64,000 nucleotides of DNA from Sinonovacula constricta (lineage: Eukaryota > Mollusca > Bivalvia > Cardiida > Solecurtidae): contig CM017567.1 of NCBI GenBank assembly GCA_007844125.1, forward strand, positions 34,272,611 through 34,336,610, written 5' to 3'. Position 1 is the first letter of the stretch. Each line of letters opens with the position of its first letter. The notes below the pieces were generated by a model. It was not told where the DNA came from. It saw only the letters and a program-made list of their open reading frames with translations, and did no database searches. Of the stretch, positions 28,001-41,222 are shown one piece after another. A program made the position numbers and the translations under genes.

Positions 28001-31000
28001 GATAAAATACTGCAAAGAAGGAAACAGAAGCGAATTAAATGGCATACTTTCTTTAAAGACATTCCAGTGAATCGGATATTATGAACTTAATCTAGCTGCA
28101 TACACAGTGTCTGTTAATTCAAATTACCGCTGAACTTAGTTTTAATGTCACGTGACATTGATCACATAATGTGTTCATTGTGCTTGAAACATACTGTTGA
28201 GAAATTTCCACTTCAATAAATTTCACTTGTCAGATTCGAGCTATCAAATGGCCTCAGTACATTTGGTCTTGATTAAGTGCGAGTCTTATGCATATAGATC
28301 TAATTGAACGTGACAATTAAAATACATGTAATCAGGTTCAAATTTTTTGAATACGTGCATATTGTATTGATAAAAGTAGCTTAAACTACTTAAGTTCAGT
28401 AGAAATTGTTGTCTTCAAAAACCTGAAGCACCACAGAAATAATTATTCAACTGACAGATTCGAATTGTATTTCCGCCTTACTAGTCACATATGTTCATCG
28501 GAAATTATCCGTTGTGTAGAGACTGTAAATGCCAACGTTCCTTTTCTGAAAAGCGACGAGTTTCGCTTTCTTGGATACAAAGATAACAGCATTCTGATTT
28601 TTGTTGGAACATCATTTTATACTATGTAAGGAAATCTTCTCTAAATGGCTTGTCAAATTACTGATCAAATTCAAACAAAAAATACGATATTGACAATGTC
28701 TTATTTCTACCAATAACAATAAAATCATTTTGTTTGAAATATAATAAATGATATGAAGCTCCACAGATGTTCAGAAAATGTAAATTAAATTATCAAAACT
28801 GATAACTGTTGTTACAGTGAAATTAAACGGTAAACTAATAATTAAGCTGAAATATTTACATTTTAATTAATTTTATATCAAAGCTGCCAGGCTGTTTCAT
28901 CATTGTTTAAATTAAACATTTTATATCTTTTTGTAAAATTTTTACAAATAGGACACAAGGACACAAGTTGATGTTTTGTTCGCTTTGAGTATTTGATCAA
29001 AAGATTTAATTATTATTGACTGCACATTTTTAACTTGGCCTTTACTTCCCAAGACACAGTTTAATATTAACAATAAAAGAGCATAGATTTATTATATTTA
29101 GGTATAATATATTCAATAAGTATAAGGCACTTTATTTTATAACAGTGAAGAAACTATTTTTTTCCATGAAAACATTACTCCATACTTTATAAATTCATAC
29201 AGATAAACTGCCTATGTAAGTATTTTTCTTTACTCTGTCACTATGTTAGATTACTTAAGCCTTATACTTTTTAGTTATTTGTACTTTATTATTTTTGTTA
29301 TTAAGTTCATTAGGTTATGCTTTACATATAAATGAACAGTTTATTCTAGCAGAAATGCCAGTCAATCAATCTATCTTAATCACTGATAAATGTTTTTGAA
29401 GAAAATTTCTTAAGAAAATCTACAGATACACAAGAATATAACCGAAGAGATAAACATGTATTGCTAAGATAGCTTTATTTATTTTAGTGTTAATGTTCAC
29501 ATGAAAAAAACCCACTACATATTTAACTCAAGTGTAGCTGATATGTAAAATACGATCCTAAATGTGTTATGCCGATTTGTTTTTATTATAAATATTAAAG
29601 TTTGAAGCAAAGTTATAATTGTGAACTTTTTTACTGTTTGTTGAATAAGTTGTTATAATAGTTTAGGCGTCTACTCAAGGTAAGTAATACAATACTAACT
29701 GCAATCATCTTGTCAATTACTAGCGCTTGATTATCTTGATTATAGAAAACCTCTCGTAGTACAAAAGTGTACCTGACCAGTGCTTCAAGATCAGATACCA
29801 TCAACGGTACATCAGAGTTATGTGCACATTTATTGCCTGTCAATGATATATTTTAGATATATTTAGACATGTACATATCTTTATATACAATTAAAATTTA
29901 TTTCTGTATAGTTGTAAATTTAGATATATTCAGAACAATATCAGAAACAATACTGGAAACTGTCTGAATATTCTCTGCTTTTTTACATTTTTACTATATT
30001 AAAACTACAATTATGTGTAACTATGTGTCATTTTTTTCTCTTGAAGTATATTATAAAATAACATTATAAATTCATTACATGTTTACATTCCTCTGTGAAC
30101 TAGTGATAAACTTTAAAACAAAAGACAAATATAATGCATAATTCCAAGTGTATGCTGTTTTAAACAGTGCTTATGTAGAAAAGTCTATAGCATTATTTCG
30201 CAATTTTTATTGGCTACATGTTTTTGTTTTAAATCAAAGTAACAATGGCAAGGGAATACATATTTAATATTTGGCATATATTATTTTTATCTATTTTGTG
30301 ACCAGAATTTGTGAGAAAAAAATATGTCTGAGAAAGTTAGAGGAGGTCGTAGTTACATGTTAAAATGATCACAAATGTGTATTCATTTGATATACATCGA
30401 TTATATAGCAACCTTTCGTCAGCAGACAATTAAAACGATAAGCCATATTTCTAACCAGTACGTTTACCTCTTTAAAATTTAGATCATGCAATCTGATATT
30501 ATCTTTTGACACACATATTTCGAAATTTTCTCATTTCATAGGATGAAGCCTAAGAAAAACTGTAGTTTGCCACGATAAAACATATCATGTGTTATGTCTG
30601 CCGTAAGTGACAAGAGCTTTTACTATTGGGGGAATTATATGAAGCTGTTGAACTGGTAATTTGTAACGGCAAATAGTGGAGAATCAATTAAAGTAACACT
30701 ATTTACATAAGAAATTTTACAATATTTAAGTCAGATAGTGCATTCCCCTTACCATCATTTCTATATTAAAATGAAAATGTACGACATGTTTGCGTTTATA
30801 CAAAAATTATCTAAAGGAAGCTAAAATTATAATCTCTTCTGTTAGTTTTGAGGTGAGTGATTTTTAATGGTGGGTTTTGTAAACACGGTAAAAGTAGTAT
30901 TGTTTGATTCAACGAAAGTGTACGCTTTGGATATCAAACTAGTAAAAAGCAATAATAAGTTCGACCAAGTAAAATCCATTCAATTACAACAAAAATAAGC

Positions 31001-34000
31001 AGACTTTAAGCGAAAGAAGAAAAGATATTAATACAAAAGACACACCCTGACTTGGTACTCTGAATTGAAGTTCTGTTTTTGGATGTTTTTGTGTTTACCT
31101 CTTTTTTGTGACAGTATATTAGAGATATAGTCACATTTATTCAATTGTTATAATTGTGAATAGACTTTAAACGAAGCATTAATTTCTGCGACAACAGTTT
31201 CATATAAGTAATTATACACATGGATAATATTAAGTCAAACATTTAAGGTTAATTGAGTTACAATGTCTATTATGTATAAGCAGATGGTTATAACATCCAC
31301 AGGCCTTATAAGATGTGATTAAATTATAAAATATATCTTTAAGTATACTAAATTTACAATGTCCAGATGTATATATTTTTTGCTTTATAAATTTAAAAAT
31401 ATATAACAAGTGCCCGTCTACTGCCATATCTTGACTAGAAAGTTGAATACAAGATATACATACATTTCTTGCTGACGAAGAAGTGCATGTGGAAACACCA
31501 GCTGACATTTTTTTCATAATTAGAATAATTTAATTTTTTAAAAGATTCGCCTGATGTTTATTTCAACAAGACGTAAGAGTCTGTTCTCTAACAAACGAAC
31601 CTCATTTTATTTATACATAAACAGTATGGGACATTAATAGAAATATTGAAAATAAGTAACGATTAAACTTACATATTGTGAGTAAACGTAGCAAACATGA
31701 TATTTACAATAATGTTATTTTACACACAAAACAGAAACAAAATACACACCTTTATCTTTATGCAACATATGTCAAATAAACACATTAATATTCATTTAAA
31801 ATTTAAACTTCAAAACATATAAGCATGAAGTTTTGTTCTTGGTAAAATGTATATAAAAGTATAAATCAATATAAATACAGTTTATAAATGCAATGACGTC
31901 ATAGGTACACGAAATGTGCAAACCTTCTGCACAAAAATTTAGAACATATCTGTGGTGCAGCTGTACTTATCTCCGTAAACCACAGTGCCCTGAAACACTG
32001 ATGGGTCATAAATCAGGGCGTTTTTCAACATTATCACAATTATATTTAAAAATTTCTTTAACTAGTTAAAATGTACCACACCCCTTTGCGAGTTTATGTA
32101 CGATAGATTTAGGTTATTGTTATTTATACATAATCATTCCGTTTGATGTCAGTAATGAAGCTATCAATTGTTTTTTTTTTCTCTCAACACTGCCAAGATA
32201 GGAAATTAAGACAAAATGTAATTATTAATTCAATCTTCGGCAAAGCCGCTTTTTGACACAGAATTTGCTTCACTTTGAAAAGAAAAACATTAAAACCTTT
32301 GGTCTAAATAAAAAGTGGGTGCAATTTGAAGTCGAGATAACTTTACTTAACTCAATTAGCTAGTGCTAAATATGAGTATACTTATATACAATAAATGAGG
32401 TTGTACTACTACATAGTGCATAAACTGAGATTTAAGCAATACACAGTAAAAAAGTAGTAAAAAATAGAGTAATAAGTACACGCCATAAGTAAAAGCCATT
32501 TTTATTTGTCCGCTTATTATATCCGCTGTTTCTCAGTTTAAAAAGACAGAAAATGTTTAGAATTAAAATATATATTTCAGACGAAATACGTATAGGACAA
32601 GCCTCCATTGCCAAATTTTACAATTGTAAATTGTAATTGTCAAACTGTTCTTTCAGTGCCTTTTTAATAAAAGTAATATAAGTAAGACCTCTATACAAGA
32701 ATTTTTTTCGAAACATTTACTCATATCTTTTCCTGTGACATCCGACGTCTACAGATGTAAAAAATACATGTGCAATAATATTTCAAATTACAACAACAAA
32801 GTATCGCTGTGAATTCATGGTAAGGTAGTGATCGAGACAGACATAATCATAAAATATCAGTTTTATCATTCTAAATCAACATTGACCAGAATACCCTCAA
32901 GACTTTTATAATTAATATATCGTAAGTTTGGGTGTGTAATGTTGACGCAAAATAAAACTTTAATTTTTGTATTCGTTACACATGTTGTTTTGTTGTTGTT
33001 ATGTGTTTGTGTTGTTGTTTTTTTGTTGTTGTTTCTTTGTTTGGAAGGGTGATAATGGGATGCCACTAAATACTCCGAGAAAACTGCATGCTGTTGCGGT
33101 GATGAAACATTGTTAATCGCATTTTAATTACTTTAAGGTACATGTTGGTGTTGAATTACACAATTCGTCCTTAAGTGCCAAGATTAATATACCCTTCAGC
33201 TTGTTTCTTTGATTTAATAATAGCAAAAATATAAATATATTGTATAAAGTTGTCTAGAATAGATTTCACTGTTTTACTTTATCCAACTATTGTACTTAAG
33301 TGTGCTGAATCTACATGCAGGTTTCATTCAAAGTATGCTTATATGATTAAGTTGCAACAAATTGAAGTTTAACAGCTTAGTTATATAATAATTTATTTGA
33401 TGCATTACTTTCCACTTTTGACACATTTCAGTAAACTTCAATAAGAATCTGTCATTGTTGTTAGAAACAATAGTTTATGGTCCATGCAGTAGAACTGCTT
33501 TGTTGTCGTTATTAAATACCGTTCTCTTCCATAAAAAAGCAAGAAAATAATGAATTAACTGATATAATCCATGTACAAATAGGACAAGCCATATTCTTTC
33601 AGTAACATTATTTTTCAACCTGCAGCTTCAGTTAGCGTGATACATAAAATCTGTTTGCCTTTTTAACAAACTACAGCTGATCAACATACAAATAACTTTT
33701 TTCCGATTTCCATGTGAGTGGAAGCAAGATGTTTTTTATAGATTAAAATCATTATGATTCGAAGAAGTGCCAAATGATCGCCAGATACCTTCTATCTATA
33801 TGCTAGTGATTGTGACAATCATTTTATTAAAAGATGCCAACTTCATTAGACAGCGGAGTAAAATTAAGGTGAGTCGTCATACACAGTTTGTATGTCTGTA
33901 TGGAATGGATTTTTCAACGTTTTGTGAAGATAATAAAAAATGTCTTCAAAGTGTGTACATCCCAGTTTTCAAATATTGGTTAACATAGTGGCATAATATA

Positions 34001-35038
34001 ACAAATTGTTCAAAGAACAAACATATCATGTCATTTACAGTGAAAAGCTTTTTAGAGTGATTAACATTCAAAACTTGTATAAATATCGTATTACAAAACG
34101 TTTGTTGTTCTGTCGATTTTAAGGCACAAAATAAAGTCACATTTTGAAGTAAAGCCGAATACGAAATGAATATATGCATACAGGTAATATAACTTATGGC
34201 AAAGAAATTTAAATACAGACATGAACCACAAACTTGATTTAAAAAATGACAAAAGTTAAATGCCATGGGAGTTGTAACACACGATATCTCTATAAAGCAG
34301 AATCAGTCGAGATTTTGTTCGTACCTAAACTCCACCAGTAAATATTGTCAAGTGTCAAAGTGGCTGAATATGACAGCATGTGCAGTCACCTGATCAGCAC
34401 AAGGTACATAGAGTTATCGTGGCGGACGTACATGAACATTTATACGTTTACAATTTACAAAACAATTGAAATCTAGATATACGTTATGAAGTAAATCAGT
34501 AACTTCATAAGTCACTTGTCTTCTACTGTTCTGTTAATGTCAAAACAAAGCCACAGCAGCTTAACAAACAATGTCATTTACCGAAAACTGTTTGCTCTGT
34601 TAGACTGTTATCTCTGAATTTAACAAGGGAAAAAAGTTAGTATTATAACTTTGCTGGTAAATCATATATGTTATTATATAGGCATTGCTTGAAAACTCGA
34701 TCATAATGTTTTATTATACACAATTTTGACAGAAATCATCTCGCAACTCAAGCTTTTGTTTGTGGTACAAATACGATGAACTCCGATATTTGCAATAATA
34801 CGAAGCTCTGACCAGAAACAACCAATTGCGTTTAATAAAATTATTTGATAAAAATTAAAAATTGAAAAGAAGACATTTAAGAAACTACTTCTTTTTTATT
34901 ATATTTTTCTATGAAGTGATATTATGTTGGTATCTTGGTAACTTGATATTTGATATTTTATATATTAAATAGATCAGTCATGTGTTTAATAAATTTTAAT
35001 TTGGTACACGCACGAAGTTTAAATGCTTATATAGAATG
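25025..35038. other. Left arm, outer 10 kb: no supportable gene
   Basis: Short open frames occur, for example 27515-27835, 31230-31517 and 33946-34266 on the minus strand, each starting with a real ATG and 95-106 codons long. At this AT content a few frames of that length are expected by chance in a window this size, and none shows a known motif. The first has two hydrophobic stretches. A (TTG)-rich patch lies at 32985-33042. Confidence 0.4.
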
Positions 35039-35960
35039 ATTTCAATACAGCTCTTACGAAAATATCCTACCTAAGTCTCTACGATTTCAAAGCATAACAA
35101 TTAAATTTCAATACAGCTCTTACGAAAATATCCTACCTAAGTCTCTACGATTTCAAAGCATAACAATTAAATTTCAATACAGCTCTTACGAAAATATCCT
35201 ACCTAAGTCTTTACGATTTCAAAGCATAACAATTAAATTTCAATACAGCTCTTACGAAAATGTCCTACCTAAGTCTCTACGATTTCAAAGCATAACAATT
35301 AAATTTCAATACAACTCTTACGAAAATATCCTACCTAAGTCTCTACGATTTCAAAGCATAACAAATAAATTTCAATACAGCTCTTACGAAAATGTCCTAC
35401 ATAAGTCTCTACGATTTCAAAGCATAACAATTAAATTTCAATACAACTCTTACGAAAATATCCTACCTAAGACTTTACGATTTCAAAGCATAACAATTAA
35501 ATTTCAATACAGCTCTTACGAAAATGTCCTACCTAAGTCTCTACGATTTCAAAGCATAACAATTAAATTTCAATACAGCTCTTACGAAAATATCCTACCT
35601 AAGTCTCTACGATTTCAAAGCATAACAATTAAATTTCAATACAGCTCTTACGAAAATGTCCTACATAAGTCTCTACGATTTCAAAGCATAACAATTAAAT
35701 TTCAATACAGTTCTTACGAAAATGTCCTACCAAAGTCTCTACGATTTCAAAGCATAACAATTAAATTTCAATACAGCTCTTACGAAAATATCCTACCTAA
35801 GATTCTACGATTTCAAAGCATAACAATTAAATTTCAATACAGTTCTTACGAAAATATCCTACCTAAGTCTCTACGATTTCAAAGCATAACAATTAAATTT
35901 CAATACAGTTCTTACGAAAATATCCTACCTAAGTCTCTACGATTTCAAAGCATAACAATT
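35039..35960. repeat. 66-bp tandem array, 14 units (left arm)
   Basis: CAATACAG or a variant recurs every 66 bp from 35043 to 35901. Units vary at a few sites: ATATCC or GTCC, CTAAGTC or ATAAGTC, and CAGCTC, CAACTC or CAGTTC. GTCC and ATATCC units partly alternate in the middle, hinting at a dimeric amplification step. The array has the same variants in the same order in the right arm. Confidence 0.97.
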
Positions 35961-36473
35961 TAAATTATTTTATCATAGCATTGTGTTGATTATTTCATAC
36001 AATCAAAGAGACCGTTGATATCCTTTATGATTTCAAAAGAAATAAAATGTTTACAATCTGAAGTCTGTTTTGGCTTTGTCAGAATACCCTGGAACATATT
36101 AATATTTAAGATAACTCAATATGTGTCACACATGAATGATGGTATTGCGTGCTAAAGTACGATGTTTTGAAGAAATATAGATTTATATTCATTTTTCGAT
36201 TTTAAGCATTCCAAATATAGTATGTCATTTCGAAATATCATTTTCCTGGCATTGTCACGATAGTTAAATGAAGGACACTAGCTGAAAGTCTTTTATATTT
36301 ATATTTTATCGCTTATATGATATTTATTAAAGATTTTTTATAAACCACAAATTTATAATATCCGTTCATCCAGTTAAATAACAAACATAAATCTTTAAAA
36401 AAATGTCATATTTGTTCGTATGTATTTAAATCACTGTTAGTAAAGGGTTAATACGATAATGATTTTTCAACGG
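35961..36473. other. Interval between the two arrays (left arm)
   Basis: AT-rich DNA with no open frame or repeat of note. Confidence 0.5.
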
Positions 36474-37545
36474 GTCCTTAATTTACATCATGCAGATAGA
36501 GCTCTCAAACAACATTCAATTTTGATGCTTTGGGTCAGTCATCTCTCAACGTCCAATCTGTCCTAAAGCTACATCCTGCAAATAGAGCTCTGTTACAACA
36601 TCCATCGTTGATTCTTTGGGTCAATGATCTCTCAACGTACACAGTTACCTAAAGCTACGCCATGCAGATAGAGCTCTGTTACAACATCCATAGTTGATTC
36701 TTTGGGTCAGTCATCTCTCAACGTGCACAGTTACCTAAAGCTACATCCTGCAAATAGAGCTCTGTTACAACATCCATAGTTGATTCTTTGTGTCAATGAT
36801 CTCTCAACGTGCACAGTTATCTAAAGCTACATCCTGCAGATAGAGCTCTGTTACAACATCCATAGTTGATTCTTTGTGTCAATAATCTCTCAACGTGCAC
36901 AGTTACCTAAAGCTACATCCTGCAGATAGAGCTCTGTTACAACATCCATAGTTGATTCTTTGCGTCAATGATCTCTCAACGTGCACAGTTACCTAAAGCT
37001 ACATCCTGCAGATAGAGCTCTGTTACAACATCCATAGTTGATTCTTTGTGTCAATGATCTCTCAACGTGCACAGTTACCTAAAGCTACATCATGCAAATA
37101 GAGCTCTGTTACAACATCCATAGTTGATTCTTTGGGTCAATGATCTCTCAACGTACACAGTTACCTAAAGCTACGCCATGCAAATAGAGCTCTGTTACAA
37201 CATCCATAGTTGATTCTTTGGGTCAATGATCTCTCAACGTACACAGTTACCTAAAGCTACATCATGCAAATAGAGCTCTGTTACAACATCCATAGTTGAT
37301 TCTTTGGGTCAATGATCTCTCAACGTACACAGTTACCTAAAGCTACATCATGCAGATAGAGCTCTGTTACAACATCCATAGTTGATTCTTTGGGTCAATG
37401 ATCTCTCAACGTACACAGTTACCTAAAGCTACATCCTGCAGATAGAGCTCTGTTACAACATCCATAGTTGATTCTTTGGGTCAATGATCTCTCAACGTAC
37501 ACAGTTACCTAAAGCTACGCCATGCAAATAGAGCTCTGTTAAAAC
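36474..37545. repeat. 86-bp tandem array, about 12.5 units (left arm)
   Basis: GAGCTCT occurs at 36499, 36585, 36671, 36757, 36843, 36929, 37015, 37101, 37187, 37273, 37359, 37445 and 37531, always 86 bp apart. The first and last units are diverged or partial. Variants just before GAGCTC (CATGCAGATA, CCTGCAAATA, CCATGCAAATA and others) follow the same order in the mirror array. The unit is unrelated by eye to the 66-bp unit 0.5 kb away. Confidence 0.97.
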
Positions 37546-39471
37546 TTTCACTTATAAATAAATGGATATTCATGAACAGTGTCGCTACTATGTTGTGACC
37601 TATCAATGAATACCCATTTGAAATTCTTTGGACATTGTGGTTTGTAGTATTTAGTTTAACATTCGAGTTCACATAAATGACACTAATATTTGAGTCTTAT
37701 ATAACGTCACTAAATAAATTTTCAGATCCTATGAAGATGTTTACGTATGCTTGATAAAATGCAAAAGCTATATCTAGCAACTCACTTCTCTGTTTTCAGG
37801 GATCTGCTTGCTATAAGTAGCAAAAAAACATGTCATTTATAAATCCATTTCAAGTACTTAGCCGATATCGATGTTGTTTTGTAATAGTTTGTAGTCAAGT
37901 GAAGAATTTGGCAAAATTAAAAAGGACTATAAAATTAAGCGTACAAGCAGAAAATGCACGTGTCTCAGCTTTACATTACACGAATCATTATTGTTCAGGT
38001 AGCATTTTCAGGAACATAGCATTATTGTCTTACTCAGTACCTTATTGTTTTTTTTATCAAAGTTGTTAAGCTTGGACGTTTTTAATACCTGGGTTATACA
38101 CACAGAGAACAAAGTTTTCTGTTTCGTAAAATAAGCACTCTTCACGCATTTTCAAGTGGCATAGCTAATACTAATATTTTTATTTTTATTTTTAAACAAG
38201 ATTTTCATCAAAACATCTTGGAGTTCAATCGAGTATTTTTGATGTGTTTAAACAAAATAACAATGCAATAAAATGAGGCAGCTTGTTTCAAAACAGCCTG
38301 CACATGCCTTCAGGTCGCAACTAATGTTTGCGAATATATGTCGTTTTCAATACGTGGCATCGTATCTCAGTACTCGTTTGTCGCTGGCAGCTAAATATTA
38401 GGAGAAATTTGTTTTTTTAGAATGTTTTAAAAATAAATAAACACATAAAGCAAAAGTATCAAAAGCCCTATGCGATTTTGAAGATAAGATCAGGATTAGT
38501 ATTGATACATAAAATATAAACTGCTAGTTGCTTTAGTGAGACTGTGTGAAGATAATTAAAACCACTCGCTGAATACTACAGTAGTACCACCTTTATGTAC
38601 ACAACACTTGATGTGGCTTTTCCCTTGCTACCACACTAACGTTATTCTCCCTTGTAATTGTTCAACGTTTTGAGTATTTATTTCATTTTTAAAATTCCTA
38701 CAAAAGTTCTCTTATACCGCTTTTTTTCTGTACACGTACAACAATTGCTGTTCCCAATGGACATTGACAAATAAAAGTTAGGCAATTCTTGTATTTGTTT
38801 GTCAGCAGTTGAGAAAATATTTTGTTATTTCAAAAGATTTACATATAACAATAATGACATCCGTAAGCACAAATATAATTATAGCTTCTTCATTCAGACA
38901 TTCATAAGATACAATTTCGAAGTGATGAATTACATATAATTGTGAAATCAACGCATCAGAAAAGCTCTAATGATAGATTTTTATTACTAAAATAACTTTT
39001 GATTATCGCATGAGTTCGAGTCTCGTCCCAAAGGCATTCTAGATTATAAAAAGAAAACGTGTCATTGTTTCAAGATTAATTATCTGTTTGCATATCAATG
39101 GGGCGGTGACGTTACCCTATTTTTTGGCCGGTTTTAAGGTTAATGATTGTATAATGACCCATTTTATTAAGGGACAGTGTATTAACTAGACCTCTTAGGT
39201 CGATGGCCTTTTCCACTGTCTAAGGCAAAGTAACAGGGTCAACAGTATGAAATGGCTCGTTAATAAAGACGTAAAAACATTTTAGTAAGTATTGCAGTGA
39301 ATCATAAATTGATTTTAATGAGTTCAAATAGATACAAATATTTTGTCTAGCAAGTATCATTTTATTACACAGTATTGTTAGTGAGGTAAATTGTGATTAA
39401 AAGACTCCATTAAACACCTTAGCATGGTTATGATACAAAAAAGAATTAAAATACTTTAAAATGAACATAAC
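37546..39471. other. Left arm, no gene seen
   Basis: A 79-codon ATG frame (37830-38069) has no recognisable motif. GAGTTCGAGTCTC at about 39011 resembles an isolated B box without a partner A box. Confidence 0.4.
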
Positions 39472-39668
39472 TTAAGTAAAACGCTTAGTGATAATGCACT
39501 GTTTCTTTCCAGGAAAAGAAATATCACTTCGACTTTGCCATAAAGATGCAAATTTTTGCCATTGCTTTTTCAAATTGTAGTTCATGCACAGAACAAGTCC
39601 ATAAGAGGCATCTCTATCCAGAGCGACGCCAAATAAATACAAACGTGTTTTCTTTTGACAGTTTGTCT
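39472..39668 (-). other. Exon-like open frame, left-arm copy
   Basis: On the minus strand a TTTTTCAG acceptor precedes 39668. The frame then reads on to TAA at 39474-39472, containing RLYLFGVALDRDASYG and KKQWQKFASLWQSRSD and ending ITKRFT. The frame can be extended upstream without a stop to 39708 but has no ATG there, so a terminal exon is the best reading if it is real. An identical copy lies at 49357-49553. No family is recognised. Confidence 0.2.
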
Positions 39669-39708
39669 CTGAAAAACCAGAATTTCTCTGTATAATACAA
39701 TGGCCCAC

Positions 39709-40846
39709 ACAAAATGCCCCACTTTATTCTATACTATTTTAATAATTCCCGTCATTTTACGAAAAAAAAGGATAAAATCAGGCGTGCCGAAATGAAGTTT
39801 AAAGAAATTCAATTTCCCGAGGAAATGTGAATAGACACAGAGGAAATATTTATTACTACAATCTTTGCAGATCACGTGTGAAGTAACCGTTTTACTCTTT
39901 ATCAGTTTATCAGTCTAGTCTACGTTCAAAAGGTTAACTTTCTCGGTATTTCTTTTATCGCTCCATTGTATTCATATATACCTGAGCATTCTTGTCATAT
40001 TTGTCACGATAAAGTATGTTGATTTCAAATAAAATACATAAGGTTTGTTAACTTTTCATTTAATATATCACTTGATCACTCATGATGATATAGGATTGTG
40101 TATGTTCGATTTAAATTTATACCACGATATTTACCACTCGTTATTGCAGGCATCATTTTCAAATACTGATAATGTAATAATGGAACAACTAAGCAACCAT
40201 TTGAAGTTCACACAAAAAAGAAGCAGATAACGTACATTTCTGTTCTTTATAAACTTGAAAAGAAATAAACTAACGATTTTAATTCCTCTATAGCGTACAT
40301 GTAATTAATTTCTATTAAATACATAATTCCCATTTATATTATGCGGAAACTTCAAGCAATGTTAGAGGACGAATTGTTATTATGCCAATGGACTTAAATC
40401 AAATATCCAAACTAAATACCACTCTTGCTCGCATTGTTGGCCCTTTGGCTTTTATCAAGCGAAATACAAATAAAATTATCCAAATCTTTAAGCAATTTCT
40501 AGCAGTCTGTCGAATCAGTCTTCGTTTCTTCTGACTGGTCAGTTGCCATAGATACTCCCATTTTTAAGAAGGACTGTAGGAGTGAACCCGAAGGGATTAT
40601 CACCCTGTCTCACTGACCTGCACAGCTTAATCAAAAAAATGGAGCTTATTATAGCGTTGACTTAACCACGAGAAAAGACCTCACCAAAGATAACATCCTT
40701 TATAGACTTCAACATGACAAAACATCTTACCAAACAGAACATTCTTTAGGTCATCCGACATGACACAACACCTTACCAAACATAATATTCAGTATGATAT
40801 CCAACAGGACACAACACGAAATATAGCTCACTGCTTGTAGAGGAAT
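39709..40846. other. Left arm, no gene seen
   Basis: Only one short frame (40045-40230) with no recognisable features. Near 40690-40820 a loose repeat of CATGACA...ACATCTTACCAAACA-type phrases occurs two to three times. Confidence 0.4.
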
Positions 40847-40920
40847 GTCTGTCTGTATGTCTGTCTGTCTGTCTGTCCAGTCTGTCTGTCTGTCTATCTG
40901 TATGTATATATGTATGTCTA

Positions 40921-40987
<67 letters not shown>

Positions 40988-40988
40988 G
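40847..40988. repeat. (TCTG)n microsatellite, left arm
   Basis: TCTG repeats with an internal TATGTATATATGTATG interruption. The pure inner run is about 16 bp (four units) shorter than in the right arm, the largest length difference between the arms. Confidence 0.97.
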
Positions 40989-41112
40989 AACAAAGAGGAA
41001 ATAGATTTTTATATTATTTTTATATTCTATTTCATAGATTGCATACAATATAATTTTTATTACTTTTGCAGGCCAAAATAAAAAGGTACATTCTGGGCTG
41101 CTTTGTATGGTG

Positions 41113-41222
41113 TGTTATTATTATTATTGTTATTATTATTGTTATTATTATTATTGTTATAATTATAATTGTCATTATTATTATTGTCATTATTATTATT
41201 GTTATTATTATCATTGTAATTA
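41113..41222. repeat. (TTA)/(TTG) trinucleotide tract, left arm
   Basis: About 110 bp of ATT/GTT repeats with TTATAATTATAATTG interruptions. The mirror tract is at 47786-47895. Confidence 0.95.

Noticed and set aside
35039..37545. CRISPR-like array
   Set aside because: Whole units repeat end to end with no unique spacers, and the context is eukaryotic. These are ordinary tandem repeats.
39005..39030. B-box-like GAGTTCGAGTCTC
   Set aside because: No A box at tRNA distance on the same strand, so a tRNA or SINE head is not supported.
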